Assembly (NCBI RefSeq): GCF_946222835.1
Contig: NZ_CAMIHD010000043.1
Coordinates: 1 to 6,548, forward strand
DNA: 6,548 bases
Reading direction: 5' to 3'
DNA from: an uncultured Corynebacterium sp.
GTDB taxonomy: Bacteria > Actinomycetota > Actinomycetes > Mycobacteriales > Mycobacteriaceae
Part shown: positions 1 to 5,819 of the stretch, piece after piece
How positions within the stretch are numbered: position 1 is the first letter of the stretch
Layout: each line of letters opens with the position of its first letter
Notes under the pieces: model-generated
Told to the model about the DNA's origin: nothing
Databases searched by the model: none
The model's input: the letters and a program-made list of their open reading frames with translations, nothing else
Program-made: the position numbers and the translations under genes

Positions 1-47
1 TCCCCACTAGTTGTTGGCAACTGATTTCTCAGTCCAACTAATGGGGA
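1..47. repeat. Nested imperfect hairpin at the window start
   Basis: Bases 1-13 pair with 35-47 (12 of 13 positions, one C/A mismatch at 7/41). Inside the loop, ACTGA (20-24) pairs perfectly with TCAGT (29-33) around a 4-base loop. No T-run follows on the plus strand. It could be a terminator lacking a U-tract for a gene left of the window, or part of a dispersed repeat; the sequence cannot decide between them. Confidence 0.4.
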
Positions 48-199
48 GCAGTTCAGAACGTGCTGGGGCGGTTTTGCTGTTGCTGGCTAGGGGACGGGCA
101 CTCATGGGGATAACGGATGCACGCTAGGGGCGAGCTGCCTGTATTCCGGTCAGAAACCGGGGTAAGAATAGACCAGTTGTTTTCTAGAAGGGATTCCCT
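48..199 (+). promoter_or_regulatory. DedA gene upstream region and RBS
   Basis: No gene is visible here. A Shine-Dalgarno-like AAGGGA (188-193) lies 6 nt before the GTG at 200 and supports that start. A possible -10 (TAAGAA/AAGAAT, 163-169) has no convincing -35, so the promoter is only a suggestion. A small inverted repeat, CCGGT (146-150) with ACCGG (156-160), sits just upstream of it and could be an operator or could be chance. Confidence 0.3.
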
Positions 200-838
200 G
201 TGCACTTAAGCGACCTCATGGACGCCACCACCCTGCTCCAGAACTTTGGCGGCTGGGCGCTCGGCGGCATTGCGCTGATTATCTTTATTGAATCCGGCGT
301 GCTCTTCCCGTTCCTCCCCGGCGATTCCATGCTGGTCACCGCGGCAATCTTGCGCGATCAGCTGGGCTTGAACGTTCCGATTCTGGTGGGCGTGGCCATC
401 GTCGCGGCGTTCTTGGGCGACCAGGTAGGTTTCTGGCTCGGCCACCGCTTTGGCCGCAAGTTGTTTAAGCCCGACGCCAAGATCCTCATAACCGAGCACC
501 TCGAACAAGCCGAGGCTTTCTTCCTGAAGTACGGGCCGTTGGCTCTGGTACTGGGGCGCTTCATCCCGATCGTGCGTACCTACATTCCCGTGGCCGCTGG
601 TACCGCGGAGATGCCGTACAAGAAGTTCGTGGGATGGAACGTCACGGGTGCAGTGCTGTGGATTGTCAGCATGGTCGGCATTGGCGTGCTGCTGGGGGAT
701 ATCCCGGGCATTGCGGATCGCATCGACATGATCGCCATCGTCATCGTGCTGGTGTCTGTGACTCCGGTGGTGATTTCCGCGATGATCAACTGGCGGAAGT
801 CCAAGAAGACTCCCGCCCAGGAGCTGATGGAGGACTAA
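200..838 (+). CDS. DedA family (VTT domain) membrane protein
   Basis: A 212-residue integral membrane protein of the DedA/SNARE-associated family. Known members are membrane transporters; some recycle undecaprenyl phosphate or related lipid carriers across the cytoplasmic membrane and affect envelope homeostasis. The substrate of this one is inferred only from family. The diagnostic pattern is complete: a first hydrophobic segment with E31 and the re-entrant FPFLPGD stretch (36-42); a GDQVGFWLG block (73-81); then GRFIPIVRTYIPVAAG (119-134) with the conserved Arg residues R120 and R126 and Pro residues P123 and P130; then MPYKKFVGWN. Further membrane segments lie near 148-168 and 176-197, and the C-terminus is charged. 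Length is normal for the family. Translation starts at GTG 200 behind AAGGGA; the next in-frame ATG (218) lacks an equivalent site. The gene stands alone and converges on the iron-transport operon. Confidence 0.9.
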   Translation: MHLSDLMDATTLLQNFGGWALGGIALIIFIESGVLFPFLPGDSMLVTAAILRDQLGLNVPILVGVAIVAAFLGDQVGFWLGHRFGRKLFKPDAKILITEHLEQAEAFFLKYGPLALVLGRFIPIVRTYIPVAAGTAEMPYKKFVGWNVTGAVLWIVSMVGIGVLLGDIPGIADRIDMIAIVIVLVSVTPVVISAMINWRKSKKTPAQELMED

Positions 839-841
839 GCC

Positions 842-866
842 CTGATCGTCACTTGGGGACGATCAG
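842..866. terminator. Hairpin between convergent genes
   Basis: CTGATCGTC (842-850) pairs perfectly over 9 bp with GACGATCAG (858-866) around a 7-base loop. It begins 3 bp after the DedA stop codon and overlaps the last codons and the TGA of the minus-strand ATPase gene. There is no T-run on either strand, so it is at best a U-less bidirectional terminator, which actinobacteria often use. Confidence 0.5.
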
Positions 867-1631
867 CGGACCGCCGGTGACAGGATCCTCGATGACTAGC
901 GCGTTGAGGGCAAACGCCTCGAGCAGTAGCTCTGGGGTAATGACCTCGCTGGGACGCCCGGTGGCGAGGACCTGTCCATCCTTCATCACCACGAGATTAT
1001 CGCTGTAGCGTACAGCCAAGTTGAGATCGTGCAGCACCATCACCACAGTCCGATCCAGCTCTCGGCGTAGACGCTGCACCAGCTCCAAAATCTCTACCGA
1101 CGTGGCCAGATCCAGGTAGGTGGTGGGCTCGTCCAGGAACAGGATGTCCGTGTTCTGCGCAAGAACCATGGAGATCCACACACGCTGCCGCTGCCCTCCG
1201 GACAGAGAATCCAGGGTGCGCTCCGCCAGCCCCATCGAGCCAGTCATTTCCAGCGCCTTGTGCACCTCGGCTTCGTCCGTGGACGACCACTGACGGATCC
1301 ACGATTGGTGTGGGTGCCGACCGCGCGAGACGAGATCAGCCACGTTGAGTCCCTCCGGGGCGGTAGGGGTTTGTGGCAGCACGCTGATGGTCCGTGCGAG
1401 GTCCTTGCGCCTGATGGATGAGATATCGGCGCCGTCTAACAGCACTTCGCCCTCATTCGCCGGAAGGAGACGAGACATGGCTCGCAACAACGTGGATTTG
1501 CCGCAGCCATTGGGGCCGATGATTGTGGTGATCTGCCCGCGAGGAAAGTCCACGTCCAAGCCTTCGATGACCGTCCGGTCGCCGTAGCCCACGGCGAGGC
1601 CGCGTGCGCTCATGCTGTGCTTCTGAGTCAT
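849..1631 (-). CDS. Iron-siderophore ABC transporter ATP-binding protein
   Basis: Cytoplasmic ATPase of an iron-chelate importer (FecE/FepC type), which would drive transport through the two permeases encoded just upstream. With the start chosen here it has 260 residues and all ABC motifs: Walker A GPNGCGKST (39-47), Q-loop Q87, signature LSGGQRQR (143-150), Walker B ILFLDEPT (163-170), D-loop around YLDLA and H-loop H201. The APEGLNVADLVSRGRHPHQ region and the LNLAVRYSD tail are typical of siderophore ATPases. Start choice: ATG at 1631 has AGAAGGA (1635-1641) just upstream. An in-frame ATG at 1685 would add 18 polar residues and overlap the preceding stop as ATGA, but its Shine-Dalgarno is poor. 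That longer 278-residue form cannot be excluded, since such overlaps favour translational coupling. It is the last gene of the operon. The exact substrate (siderophore or haem) cannot be read from the ATPase. Confidence 0.93.
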   Translation of the reverse strand: MTQKHSMSARGLAVGYGDRTVIEGLDVDFPRGQITTIIGPNGCGKSTLLRAMSRLLPANEGEVLLDGADISSIRRKDLARTISVLPQTPTAPEGLNVADLVSRGRHPHQSWIRQWSSTDEAEVHKALEMTGSMGLAERTLDSLSGGQRQRVWISMVLAQNTDILFLDEPTTYLDLATSVEILELVQRLRRELDRTVVMVLHDLNLAVRYSDNLVVMKDGQVLATGRPSEVITPELLLEAFALNALVIEDPVTGGPLIVPK

Positions 1632-1634
1632 GTG

Positions 1635-1641
1635 TCCTTCT
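1635..1641 (-). promoter_or_regulatory. RBS supporting the shorter ATPase start
   Basis: Read on the minus strand this is AGAAGGA, with 3 nt between it and ATG 1631. The spacing is tight but the match is far better than anything before the upstream ATG at 1685, which has only AGG about 12 nt away. Confidence 0.5.
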
Positions 1642-1681
1642 TTGTTCGCGGCACTGCTAACTTCCAGGGTGGGATCTTTTC

Positions 1682-2776
1682 TCATGCCGTGGTTGACCTA
1701 TTCCGTTGGACCAGCAAATAAATAAGGAACGCACCGCCGATTGCCGAGGTGAGAATGCCCACCGGCAGCTCTACGGGCAGAAGAGTTTGGGTGCTGATAT
1801 CTGCCAGCAGGAGTAGCGCAGCGCCGGTCAGCGCAGAGGCCAGAAGCGGTGGTGCAGAGCAGTTGCACAAGCGCAGCGCCACCTGTGGGGCCACGAAGGC
1901 GACGAACCCGATGGGGCCAGCGGCCGAGACCGCCACTGCTGCCAAAGCCACGGCAGCGGCGAGCAGAAGCACCTGCACACCCTGGACGTTTTGTCCCAAA
2001 GCCCGTGCAGTATCCGAGCCCAGCAAGGTGGCTAAAAGTTGGTGACCAATCCAGGCCAGCAGCGGTGTAAACACCAACACAACAATGGCGATGGGCCACA
2101 TCTTGGACCAGTCCGCAGTGCTCAGGGAGCCAGTAAGCCAGAACTGCGCGGCCGCGGCATCGCGCAACTCCGTGCGGATCATCAGGAAGTTGATATACGA
2201 GGTCAACAGAGCAGAGATGATGATGCCGAACAGCACTAGCCGGAAGGAATCAGTCGATCTCCTCCACGCCAGAGCCCACATCACCGTTGCGGTGACAGCC
2301 GCACCAAGCACCGCGGCCAAGGGAATGCCGATGCTGCTGAGCCAGCCGAGGAAACCACCAGCGCCACCACCCAGAGTGATGACGGTGACCGCGGCCGCGG
2401 ACGCGCCCGTAGTGAAGCCCAAGATATCCGGGCTGGCCAGCGCATTGCGAGTCACGGACTGAGTGAGGGCTCCGGATAATCCCAGCGCACAGCCCACCAG
2501 AATGGCCGTCAGCGCACGAGGCATGCGCCAATCCAAAACCACCAGACGCTCAATGCGGGTGCCCTGGCCGGTGAACAGCACCTCCAGCACACGAGCCGGG
2601 GACACAGGATAGTCACCCAGGCCGATGGAGACCGCCGCTAGCAAGACGATCGCCACGAGCAGCAATAGAGACACCGTCAACGCGCGAGGGCGCCAGACCA
2701 CAGAAAATGAGCCCACGCGGAATGGCGGGCGCCCAGGGATAGTGGAAGAGGTAGGGCGGGCAAGGAGGGAACTCAT
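1682..2776 (-). CDS. FecCD-family iron-chelate permease (second subunit, FepG-like)
   Basis: A 364-residue polytopic membrane subunit of an iron-chelate ABC importer; it would pair with the preceding permease to form the channel. After a polar N-terminus (1-30) comes TM1 (about 32-54), then RMPRAL (84-89) and the family block SGALTQSVTRNALASPDILG (101-120). The usual RNPL reads RNAL here (A112). The cytoplasmic coupling loop that contacts the ATPase is around LGSDTARALGQN (252-263). AAGPIGFVAFVAPQ (285-298) has PQ instead of the commoner PH, and ELPVGILTSAIGGAF (336-350) closes the fold. The start ATG overlaps the upstream permease stop by one base (TAATG), a sign of translational coupling. 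The substitutions are conservative variations and the frame is intact, so I see no reason to call it a pseudogene. The FepG-type assignment rests on order and motif style, not on a search. Confidence 0.92.
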   Translation of the reverse strand: MSSLLARPTSSTIPGRPPFRVGSFSVVWRPRALTVSLLLLVAIVLLAAVSIGLGDYPVSPARVLEVLFTGQGTRIERLVVLDWRMPRALTAILVGCALGLSGALTQSVTRNALASPDILGFTTGASAAAVTVITLGGGAGGFLGWLSSIGIPLAAVLGAAVTATVMWALAWRRSTDSFRLVLFGIIISALLTSYINFLMIRTELRDAAAAQFWLTGSLSTADWSKMWPIAIVVLVFTPLLAWIGHQLLATLLGSDTARALGQNVQGVQVLLLAAAVALAAVAVSAAGPIGFVAFVAPQVALRLCNCSAPPLLASALTGAALLLLADISTQTLLPVELPVGILTSAIGGAFLIYLLVQRNRSTTA

Positions 2777-3894
2777 TAAATGGCCACCACCCGGCGTCGA
2801 TAAATAAGGGCGATGAAGAACGGCGCGCCCACGAACGCGAGGATGATGCCTACTTGCAACTCGCCCGGACGAGCGATCAGACGGCCCACCACGTCTGCGA
2901 ACAGCATCATCACCGCACCCGTCAGGGCAGAGTAAGGGAGGATCCAGCGGTAATCAGGGCCCGTGATGGCGCGCACGAGGTGCGGGACCACCAGGCCGAT
3001 GAAGGTGATGGGGCCGGCGGCAGCTGTCGCGGCACCGGCCAGCAGTGCGATCAGAGCCATGCCAATCAGGCGGGCGCGCTGGGTGTTGATGCCCAGTCCG
3101 GAGGCGATGTCATCGCCCAGATTCAGGAGGTTTAGCTGCGGTGCCGTGATGAACGCCAGCAGGAGGCCCACCAGGATAAACGGCAGCACGCCGTAGAACA
3201 CGGTGAGATCCCGGCCCGCGATGGAGCCGACGGTCCAGAAGCGCATGCGATCCAGATTGGCATCGTCAGTGAGGATAAAACCGCTGATGATGGCGCTGAG
3301 GACCGCGGACAAAGCCGCGCCGCCGAGGACCAGCGTCATTGGATTGGCCTGTCCTCCTCCTATGGACGCCAAACTAAACACCAACGCAGTAGCAGCGATG
3401 GCCCCACCGAACGCCCACATGCTGGTAGCCCACACGGACGTCACACCCAGCAAGGAGAAGCTGGCAACCACGGCCAGGGACGCACCGTAGTTGATGCCGA
3501 GAATGCCCGTGTCCGCGAGAGGGTTGCGCGTGTGCCCTTGGATCAATGCACCGGAGGCGCCAAGGGCAGCACCGGCGACTAGGCCCAACAGGGTGCGGGG
3601 AATGCGGAGCTCGACGATCACGCGCTGATCCACATTCAGCCCCTCCGCGTGGCCGAACGCCGTGCCGAGATCGCGGAACACGGCGGACACTTCTCCAAAA
3701 GGGATCTGCCGTGATCCAAACACGATGCTGGCAACGATGCTGGCGAGCAATAGGAGGAAAAGGACGCCGAGGCCGACGAGGCGACGCGGGATTTTACCTG
3801 ATGGAGCGCTGGCAGAAGCGTCCGCAGTAGCGTCCGCGCGAGACCCCAGGTGTGATTGAGAAGGGGATTGCGCATGCGGGGTAGAGATAGCCAT
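2776..3894 (-). CDS. FecCD-family iron-chelate permease (first subunit, FepD-like)
   Basis: A 372-residue membrane permease and the first gene of the iron-uptake operon. Residues 1-36 are a polar Ser/Ala-rich cytoplasmic tail; TM1 spans about 39-60. Family motifs are all present: RIPRTL (97-102), GASGALIQGHTRNPLAD (112-128 region), a coupling loop LNLGDDIASGLGIN (257-270), AAGPITFIGLVVPHLVR (292-308) and RPGELQVGIILAFVGAPFF (342-360). This subunit matches the FecCD consensus more closely than its partner. The start is well fixed: AAGGAGGG (minus strand, 3899-3906) lies 4 nt before ATG 3894. The gene sits about 40 nt downstream of the expected transcript start of a DtxR-overlapped promoter, so iron-replete repression is likely. 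No gene for a lipoprotein substrate-binding subunit is present before or after it in the window. Confidence 0.94.
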   Translation of the reverse strand: MAISTPHAQSPSQSHLGSRADATADASASAPSGKIPRRLVGLGVLFLLLLASIVASIVFGSRQIPFGEVSAVFRDLGTAFGHAEGLNVDQRVIVELRIPRTLLGLVAGAALGASGALIQGHTRNPLADTGILGINYGASLAVVASFSLLGVTSVWATSMWAFGGAIAATALVFSLASIGGGQANPMTLVLGGAALSAVLSAIISGFILTDDANLDRMRFWTVGSIAGRDLTVFYGVLPFILVGLLLAFITAPQLNLLNLGDDIASGLGINTQRARLIGMALIALLAGAATAAAGPITFIGLVVPHLVRAITGPDYRWILPYSALTGAVMMLFADVVGRLIARPGELQVGIILAFVGAPFFIALIYRRRVVAI

Positions 3895-3941
3895 GCATCC
3901 CTCCTTGACGCGTGAAAGTCCATGATCTTAACGGGAGCAAG

Positions 3942-3969
3942 CTTATATGAACAAGGTAAGCCTAATCAA
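3942..3969 (-). promoter_or_regulatory. Promoter of the iron-uptake operon
   Basis: Reading the minus strand, TTGATT (3964-3969) is a good -35 and TATAAG (3942-3947) a 5/6 match to TATAAT, with a 16-bp spacer. Transcription would start near 3935, leaving a leader of about 40 nt before ATG 3894. Confidence 0.65.
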
Positions 3970-3970
3970 A
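3952..3970. promoter_or_regulatory. Putative DtxR operator
   Basis: CAAGGTAAGCCTAATCAAA matches the DtxR consensus TTAGGTTAGCCTAACCTAA at 14 of 19 positions, including the whole central AGCCTAA. It covers the -35 and most of the spacer of the iron-uptake promoter, the position expected for iron-dependent repression. DtxR is the established iron regulator of corynebacteria; binding here is inferred from sequence match and position. Confidence 0.75.
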
Positions 3971-3976
3971 GTACTA

Positions 3977-4006
3977 CAAGGAGGGATTGTGGAGCTGTGC
4001 AGGTGA
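3977..4006 (+). other. Strong RBS with abortive 5-codon ORF (possible gene remnant or leader peptide)
   Basis: AAGGAGGG (3978-3985) is followed after 3 nt by GTG 3989, but the frame stops after five codons (MELCR, TGA 4004-4006). The 11-base string CAAGGAGGGAT (3977-3987) is an exact inverted copy of the ribosome-binding site of the divergent permease gene (3897-3907). A second reading frame from TTG 3987 stays open to 4088 but its start is too close to the Shine-Dalgarno. I do not recognise either product. It may be what remains of a divergently transcribed gene, or a regulatory leader peptide. Confidence 0.3.
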
Positions 4007-4032
4007 GTGTGTGAGCCAGCAGGTGCGGCTAG

Positions 4033-4073
4033 TGAGGTCGGTCGGCCCTGAATGGCGCCGACCCTACACCTCA
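4033..4073. terminator. Large stem-loop upstream of the rpsH promoter
   Basis: Outer arm TGAGGT (4033-4038) pairs with ACCTCA (4068-4073), and inner arm GGTCGGC (4040-4046) pairs with GCCGACC (4057-4063): 13 bp in two segments with a small asymmetric internal loop and a 10-base loop. There is no T-run. It lies just before the rpsH promoter and could insulate it as a U-less terminator, or be the terminator left by a deleted gene. Confidence 0.4.
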
Positions 4074-4096
4074 GCTCTATGCTTCTGAGCAGGGAT

Positions 4097-4125
4097 TTGG
4101 ACATGTTTTAGCTGGTTGCTAGGCT
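4097..4125 (+). promoter_or_regulatory. Promoter for the rpsH-rplF-rplR-rpsE unit
   Basis: TTGGAC (4097-4102), a 17-bp spacer, then TAGGCT (4120-4125). The -10 sits in GCTAGGCTAG, which fits the extended corynebacterial pattern GNTANANTNG at all fixed positions but one. The genes before rpsH face the other way, so this part of the spc operon needs its own promoter, which strengthens the call. The expected start is about 4132. Confidence 0.5.
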
Positions 4126-4131
4126 AGTCAG

Positions 4132-4418
4132 GTCTTGCCGTAGGTAGGTACCCCCATGTTCTTTTTTTCGACGCTAACGCGTCAAAATCCCGGGAATGCC
4201 ACATGACCTGCGGAAAGAGTCTCCCGCTACAAGGGAGAAAAACTGTACATCCACTTTGTTACAGGCCCCTCGCCCGAAGCGGCCGCACGGATAAAGGCAG
4301 CGAGCACCCCTAACTACTGAGTTAGGCGGAGCGTGAGTAGCCAGCGATCGTGCGGTACACGCGATTCATCAAGGGTGAGCACGGGAACCGTAACGAAAAA
4401 GGCAACAGGTCACTTCAC
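4132..4418 (+). promoter_or_regulatory. Long 5' leader of rpsH, no gene
   Basis: About 290 non-coding bases. Visible structure: a T7 run (4162-4168) followed by a 5-bp hairpin GACGC-TAAC-GCGTC (4170-4183); TCTCCC (4220-4225) pairing with GGGAGA (4233-4238); and a perfect 7-bp hairpin CCTAACT-ACTG-AGTTAGG (4309-4326). None carries a terminator U-tract downstream. Feedback control by a ribosomal protein is possible, since S8 is the spc regulator in E. coli, but I cannot point to an S8 site. No known riboswitch was recognised. Confidence 0.4.
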
Positions 4419-4817
4419 ATGACCATGACTGATCCGATTGCGGACATGTTGTCACGAGTGCGCAACGCAAACAATGCGTTCCACGACACCGTGTCTATGC
4501 CATCCTCCAAGATCAAGGCCAACATCGCCGAAATCTTGAAGCAGGAAGGCTACATCGCCGACTACTCCGTTAACGACGAGACCGTCGGCAAGACCCTGGA
4601 GCTTAACCTGAAGTACGGCCCATCTCGCGAGCGTTCCATCGCTGGCGTGCGTCGTGTTTCCAAGCCGGGTCTGCGCGTTTACGCAAAGTCCACTAATCTG
4701 CCAAAGGTTCTCGGTGGCCTGGGCGTGGCTATTATCTCCACGTCCCAGGGTCTGCTGACTGACCGTGAGGCCAACAACAAGGGCGTGGGCGGAGAAGTCC
4801 TCGCCTACGTCTGGTAA
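4419..4817 (+). CDS. rpsH: 30S ribosomal protein S8
   Basis: Small-subunit protein that binds the central domain of 16S rRNA and is needed for early 30S assembly. The 132-residue product has the usual actinobacterial length. It opens with MTMTDPIADMLSRVRNAN, continues with SMPSSKIKANIAEILKQEGY (27-45 region), and ends in the S8 signature GLGVAIISTSQGLLTDREA (100-118) and GGEVLAYVW. The start at 4419 is chosen because the family begins at this MTMTDP; the frame stays open back to GTG 4350, but those extra 23 residues are polar and unlike S8. The Shine-Dalgarno is weak (AGG at 4407-4409, 9 nt away), unlike the strong one before rplF. It is the first gene of this transcription unit. The type Z rpsN that commonly lies just before rpsH in Gram-positive spc operons is not here. 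Confidence 0.97.
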   Translation: MTMTDPIADMLSRVRNANNAFHDTVSMPSSKIKANIAEILKQEGYIADYSVNDETVGKTLELNLKYGPSRERSIAGVRRVSKPGLRVYAKSTNLPKVLGGLGVAIISTSQGLLTDREANNKGVGGEVLAYVW

Positions 4818-4831
4818 GAGGAGGTTTAACC

Positions 4832-5368
4832 ATGTCTCGTATTGGCAAGGCACCGGTGACCGTCCCCTCTGGCGTCACCGTCACCATCAACGGCCAGAAC
4901 GTTGAAGTCAAGGGTCCTAAGGGCACCCTGGCTGAAGAGATTCCGGCACCAATCACCGTGGCTCAGGAAGGCGAAGAACTCGTCGTCTCCCGCCCCGATG
5001 ACCGCCGCAAGAACCGTTCCCTGCACGGCCTGTCCCGCTCCCTGATCAACAACATGGTCGTGGGCGTTACTACTGGCTACACCATCAAGATGGAAATCTT
5101 CGGTGTGGGTTACCGTGTGCAGCTCAAGGGCCAGAACCTGGAGTTCGCACTGGGCTACTCTCACCCAGTCCTGATTGAGGCGCCTGAGGGCATCAAGTTT
5201 GCCGTCGACGGAAACACCAAGTTCTCCATCGAAGGCATCAACAAGCAGCAGGTTGGACAGATCGCCGCTAACATCCGCCGTCTGCGGAAGGATGACCCAT
5301 ACAAGGGTAAGGGCATCCGTTACGAAGGCGAGCAGGTCCGTCGCAAGGATGGAAAGACGGGTAAGTAA
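4832..5368 (+). CDS. rplF: 50S ribosomal protein L6
   Basis: Large-subunit protein that binds 23S rRNA near the factor-binding and sarcin-ricin region. It has 178 residues, normal for the family. The N-terminal domain shows SRIGKAPVTVPSGV and VEVKGPKGTL (24-33), then NRSLHGLSRSLINNMVVGV (61-79). The C-terminal domain holds GVGYRVQLKG (91-100) and the L6 signature DDPYKGKGIRYEGE (154-167). It starts 14 nt after the rpsH stop, with a very strong Shine-Dalgarno GAGGAGGT (4818-4825) immediately following that stop. Its own TAA overlaps the rplR ATG by one base. Confidence 0.98.
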   Translation: MSRIGKAPVTVPSGVTVTINGQNVEVKGPKGTLAEEIPAPITVAQEGEELVVSRPDDRRKNRSLHGLSRSLINNMVVGVTTGYTIKMEIFGVGYRVQLKGQNLEFALGYSHPVLIEAPEGIKFAVDGNTKFSIEGINKQQVGQIAANIRRLRKDDPYKGKGIRYEGEQVRRKDGKTGK

Positions 5369-5778
5369 TGAGCAACAACGCAACGAACAAGGAAGGCCAG
5401 CGTTTGCCGGTGGGCAAGGACATCTCCACCCGCCGTCGCAACGCTCGCGCACGTCGCCACTTCCGTATCCGCAAGACCCTGTCCGGCACCCCAGAGACTC
5501 CACGTCTCGTTGTGCACCGTACCTCTCGTCACATGCACGTTCAGGTCATCGACGACACCGTCGGTCACACCCTGTGCGCTGCGTCCACCCTCGAAGCAGA
5601 GGTCCGTGGAGTCGAGGGCGACAAGAAGGCACGTGGGGCCAAGGTTGGCGAACTGATCGCACAGCGTGCGAAGGAAGCTGGCATCGAGGCAGTCGTCTTC
5701 GACCGCGCTGGCTACCAGTACCACGGCCGCGTCGCCGCTCTGGCTGACGCCGCCCGCGAAGGTGGTCTGAAGTTCTAA
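5368..5778 (+). CDS. rplR: 50S ribosomal protein L18
   Basis: Large-subunit protein that binds 5S rRNA and helps attach it to the central protuberance. The 136-residue product has a basic N-terminus (TRRRNARARRHFRIRK, 21-36), the core TPRLVVHRTSRHMHVQVIDD-type block (44-63), and the conserved C-terminal stretch from FDRAGYQYHGR (111-121) to AAREGGLKF. The start forms TAATG with the rplF stop, implying translational coupling; an upstream GGAAAGACGGG in the end of rplF may serve as a weak ribosome-binding site. The N-terminal dozen residues are variable, as usual for L18. Its TAA in turn overlaps the ATG of a 13-codon mini-ORF leading to rpsE. Confidence 0.98.
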   Translation: MSNNATNKEGQRLPVGKDISTRRRNARARRHFRIRKTLSGTPETPRLVVHRTSRHMHVQVIDDTVGHTLCAASTLEAEVRGVEGDKKARGAKVGELIAQRAKEAGIEAVVFDRAGYQYHGRVAALADAAREGGLKF

Positions 5779-5819
5779 TGACCACCAACACCATGAACTC
5801 CAACGGAAGGAACGCGTGA
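5778..5819 (+). CDS. 13-codon mini-ORF bridging rplR and rpsE
   Basis: The ATG overlaps the rplR stop (TAATG, 5776-5780) and its TGA overlaps the rpsE ATG (TGATG, 5817-5821). The peptide would be MTTNTMNSNGRNA, with no recognisable domain. It could let ribosomes run from rplR to rpsE without release, keeping the two products in step. The spacer also has to hold the rpsE ribosome-binding site, so chance is possible for a frame this short. Expression is not shown by sequence. Confidence 0.25.
   Translation: MTTNTMNSNGRNA
5806..5811 (+). promoter_or_regulatory. RBS fixing the rpsE start
   Basis: GAAGGA lies 7 nt before ATG 5819. The adjacent in-frame GTG at 5816 is only 4 nt away, so the ATG is the better start. 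Confidence 0.6.

Noticed and set aside
1682..2776. Second permease as a pseudogene because of RNAL and PQ substitutions
   Set aside because: The frame is full length with all membrane and coupling regions, and the changes are conservative variation within the FecCD family.
4162..4183. T7 run plus hairpin as an intrinsic terminator
   Set aside because: The T-run precedes the hairpin on the plus strand, and on the minus strand the hairpin is followed by A residues, so neither orientation makes a terminator.
4220..4238. TCTCCC/GGGAGA hairpin as a terminator
   Set aside because: It has six base pairs and is followed by A residues on the plus strand; with no U-tract it is treated only as leader structure.
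4350..4418. In-frame N-terminal extension of S8 from GTG 4350
   Set aside because: The 23 added residues are unlike S8, lack a properly spaced ribosome-binding site, and the family starts at MTMTDP (4419).
4826..5503. Long minus-strand open frame opposite rplF/rplR
   Set aside because: It is antisense to clearly conserved ribosomal genes, has no recognisable domain or promoter, and is explained by high-GC codon bias. The same applies to minus frames at 5320-6054 and 5546-6334.
5816..5818. GTG as rpsE start
   Set aside because: It adds only one Met before the ATG at 5819 and is poorly spaced from GAAGGA.
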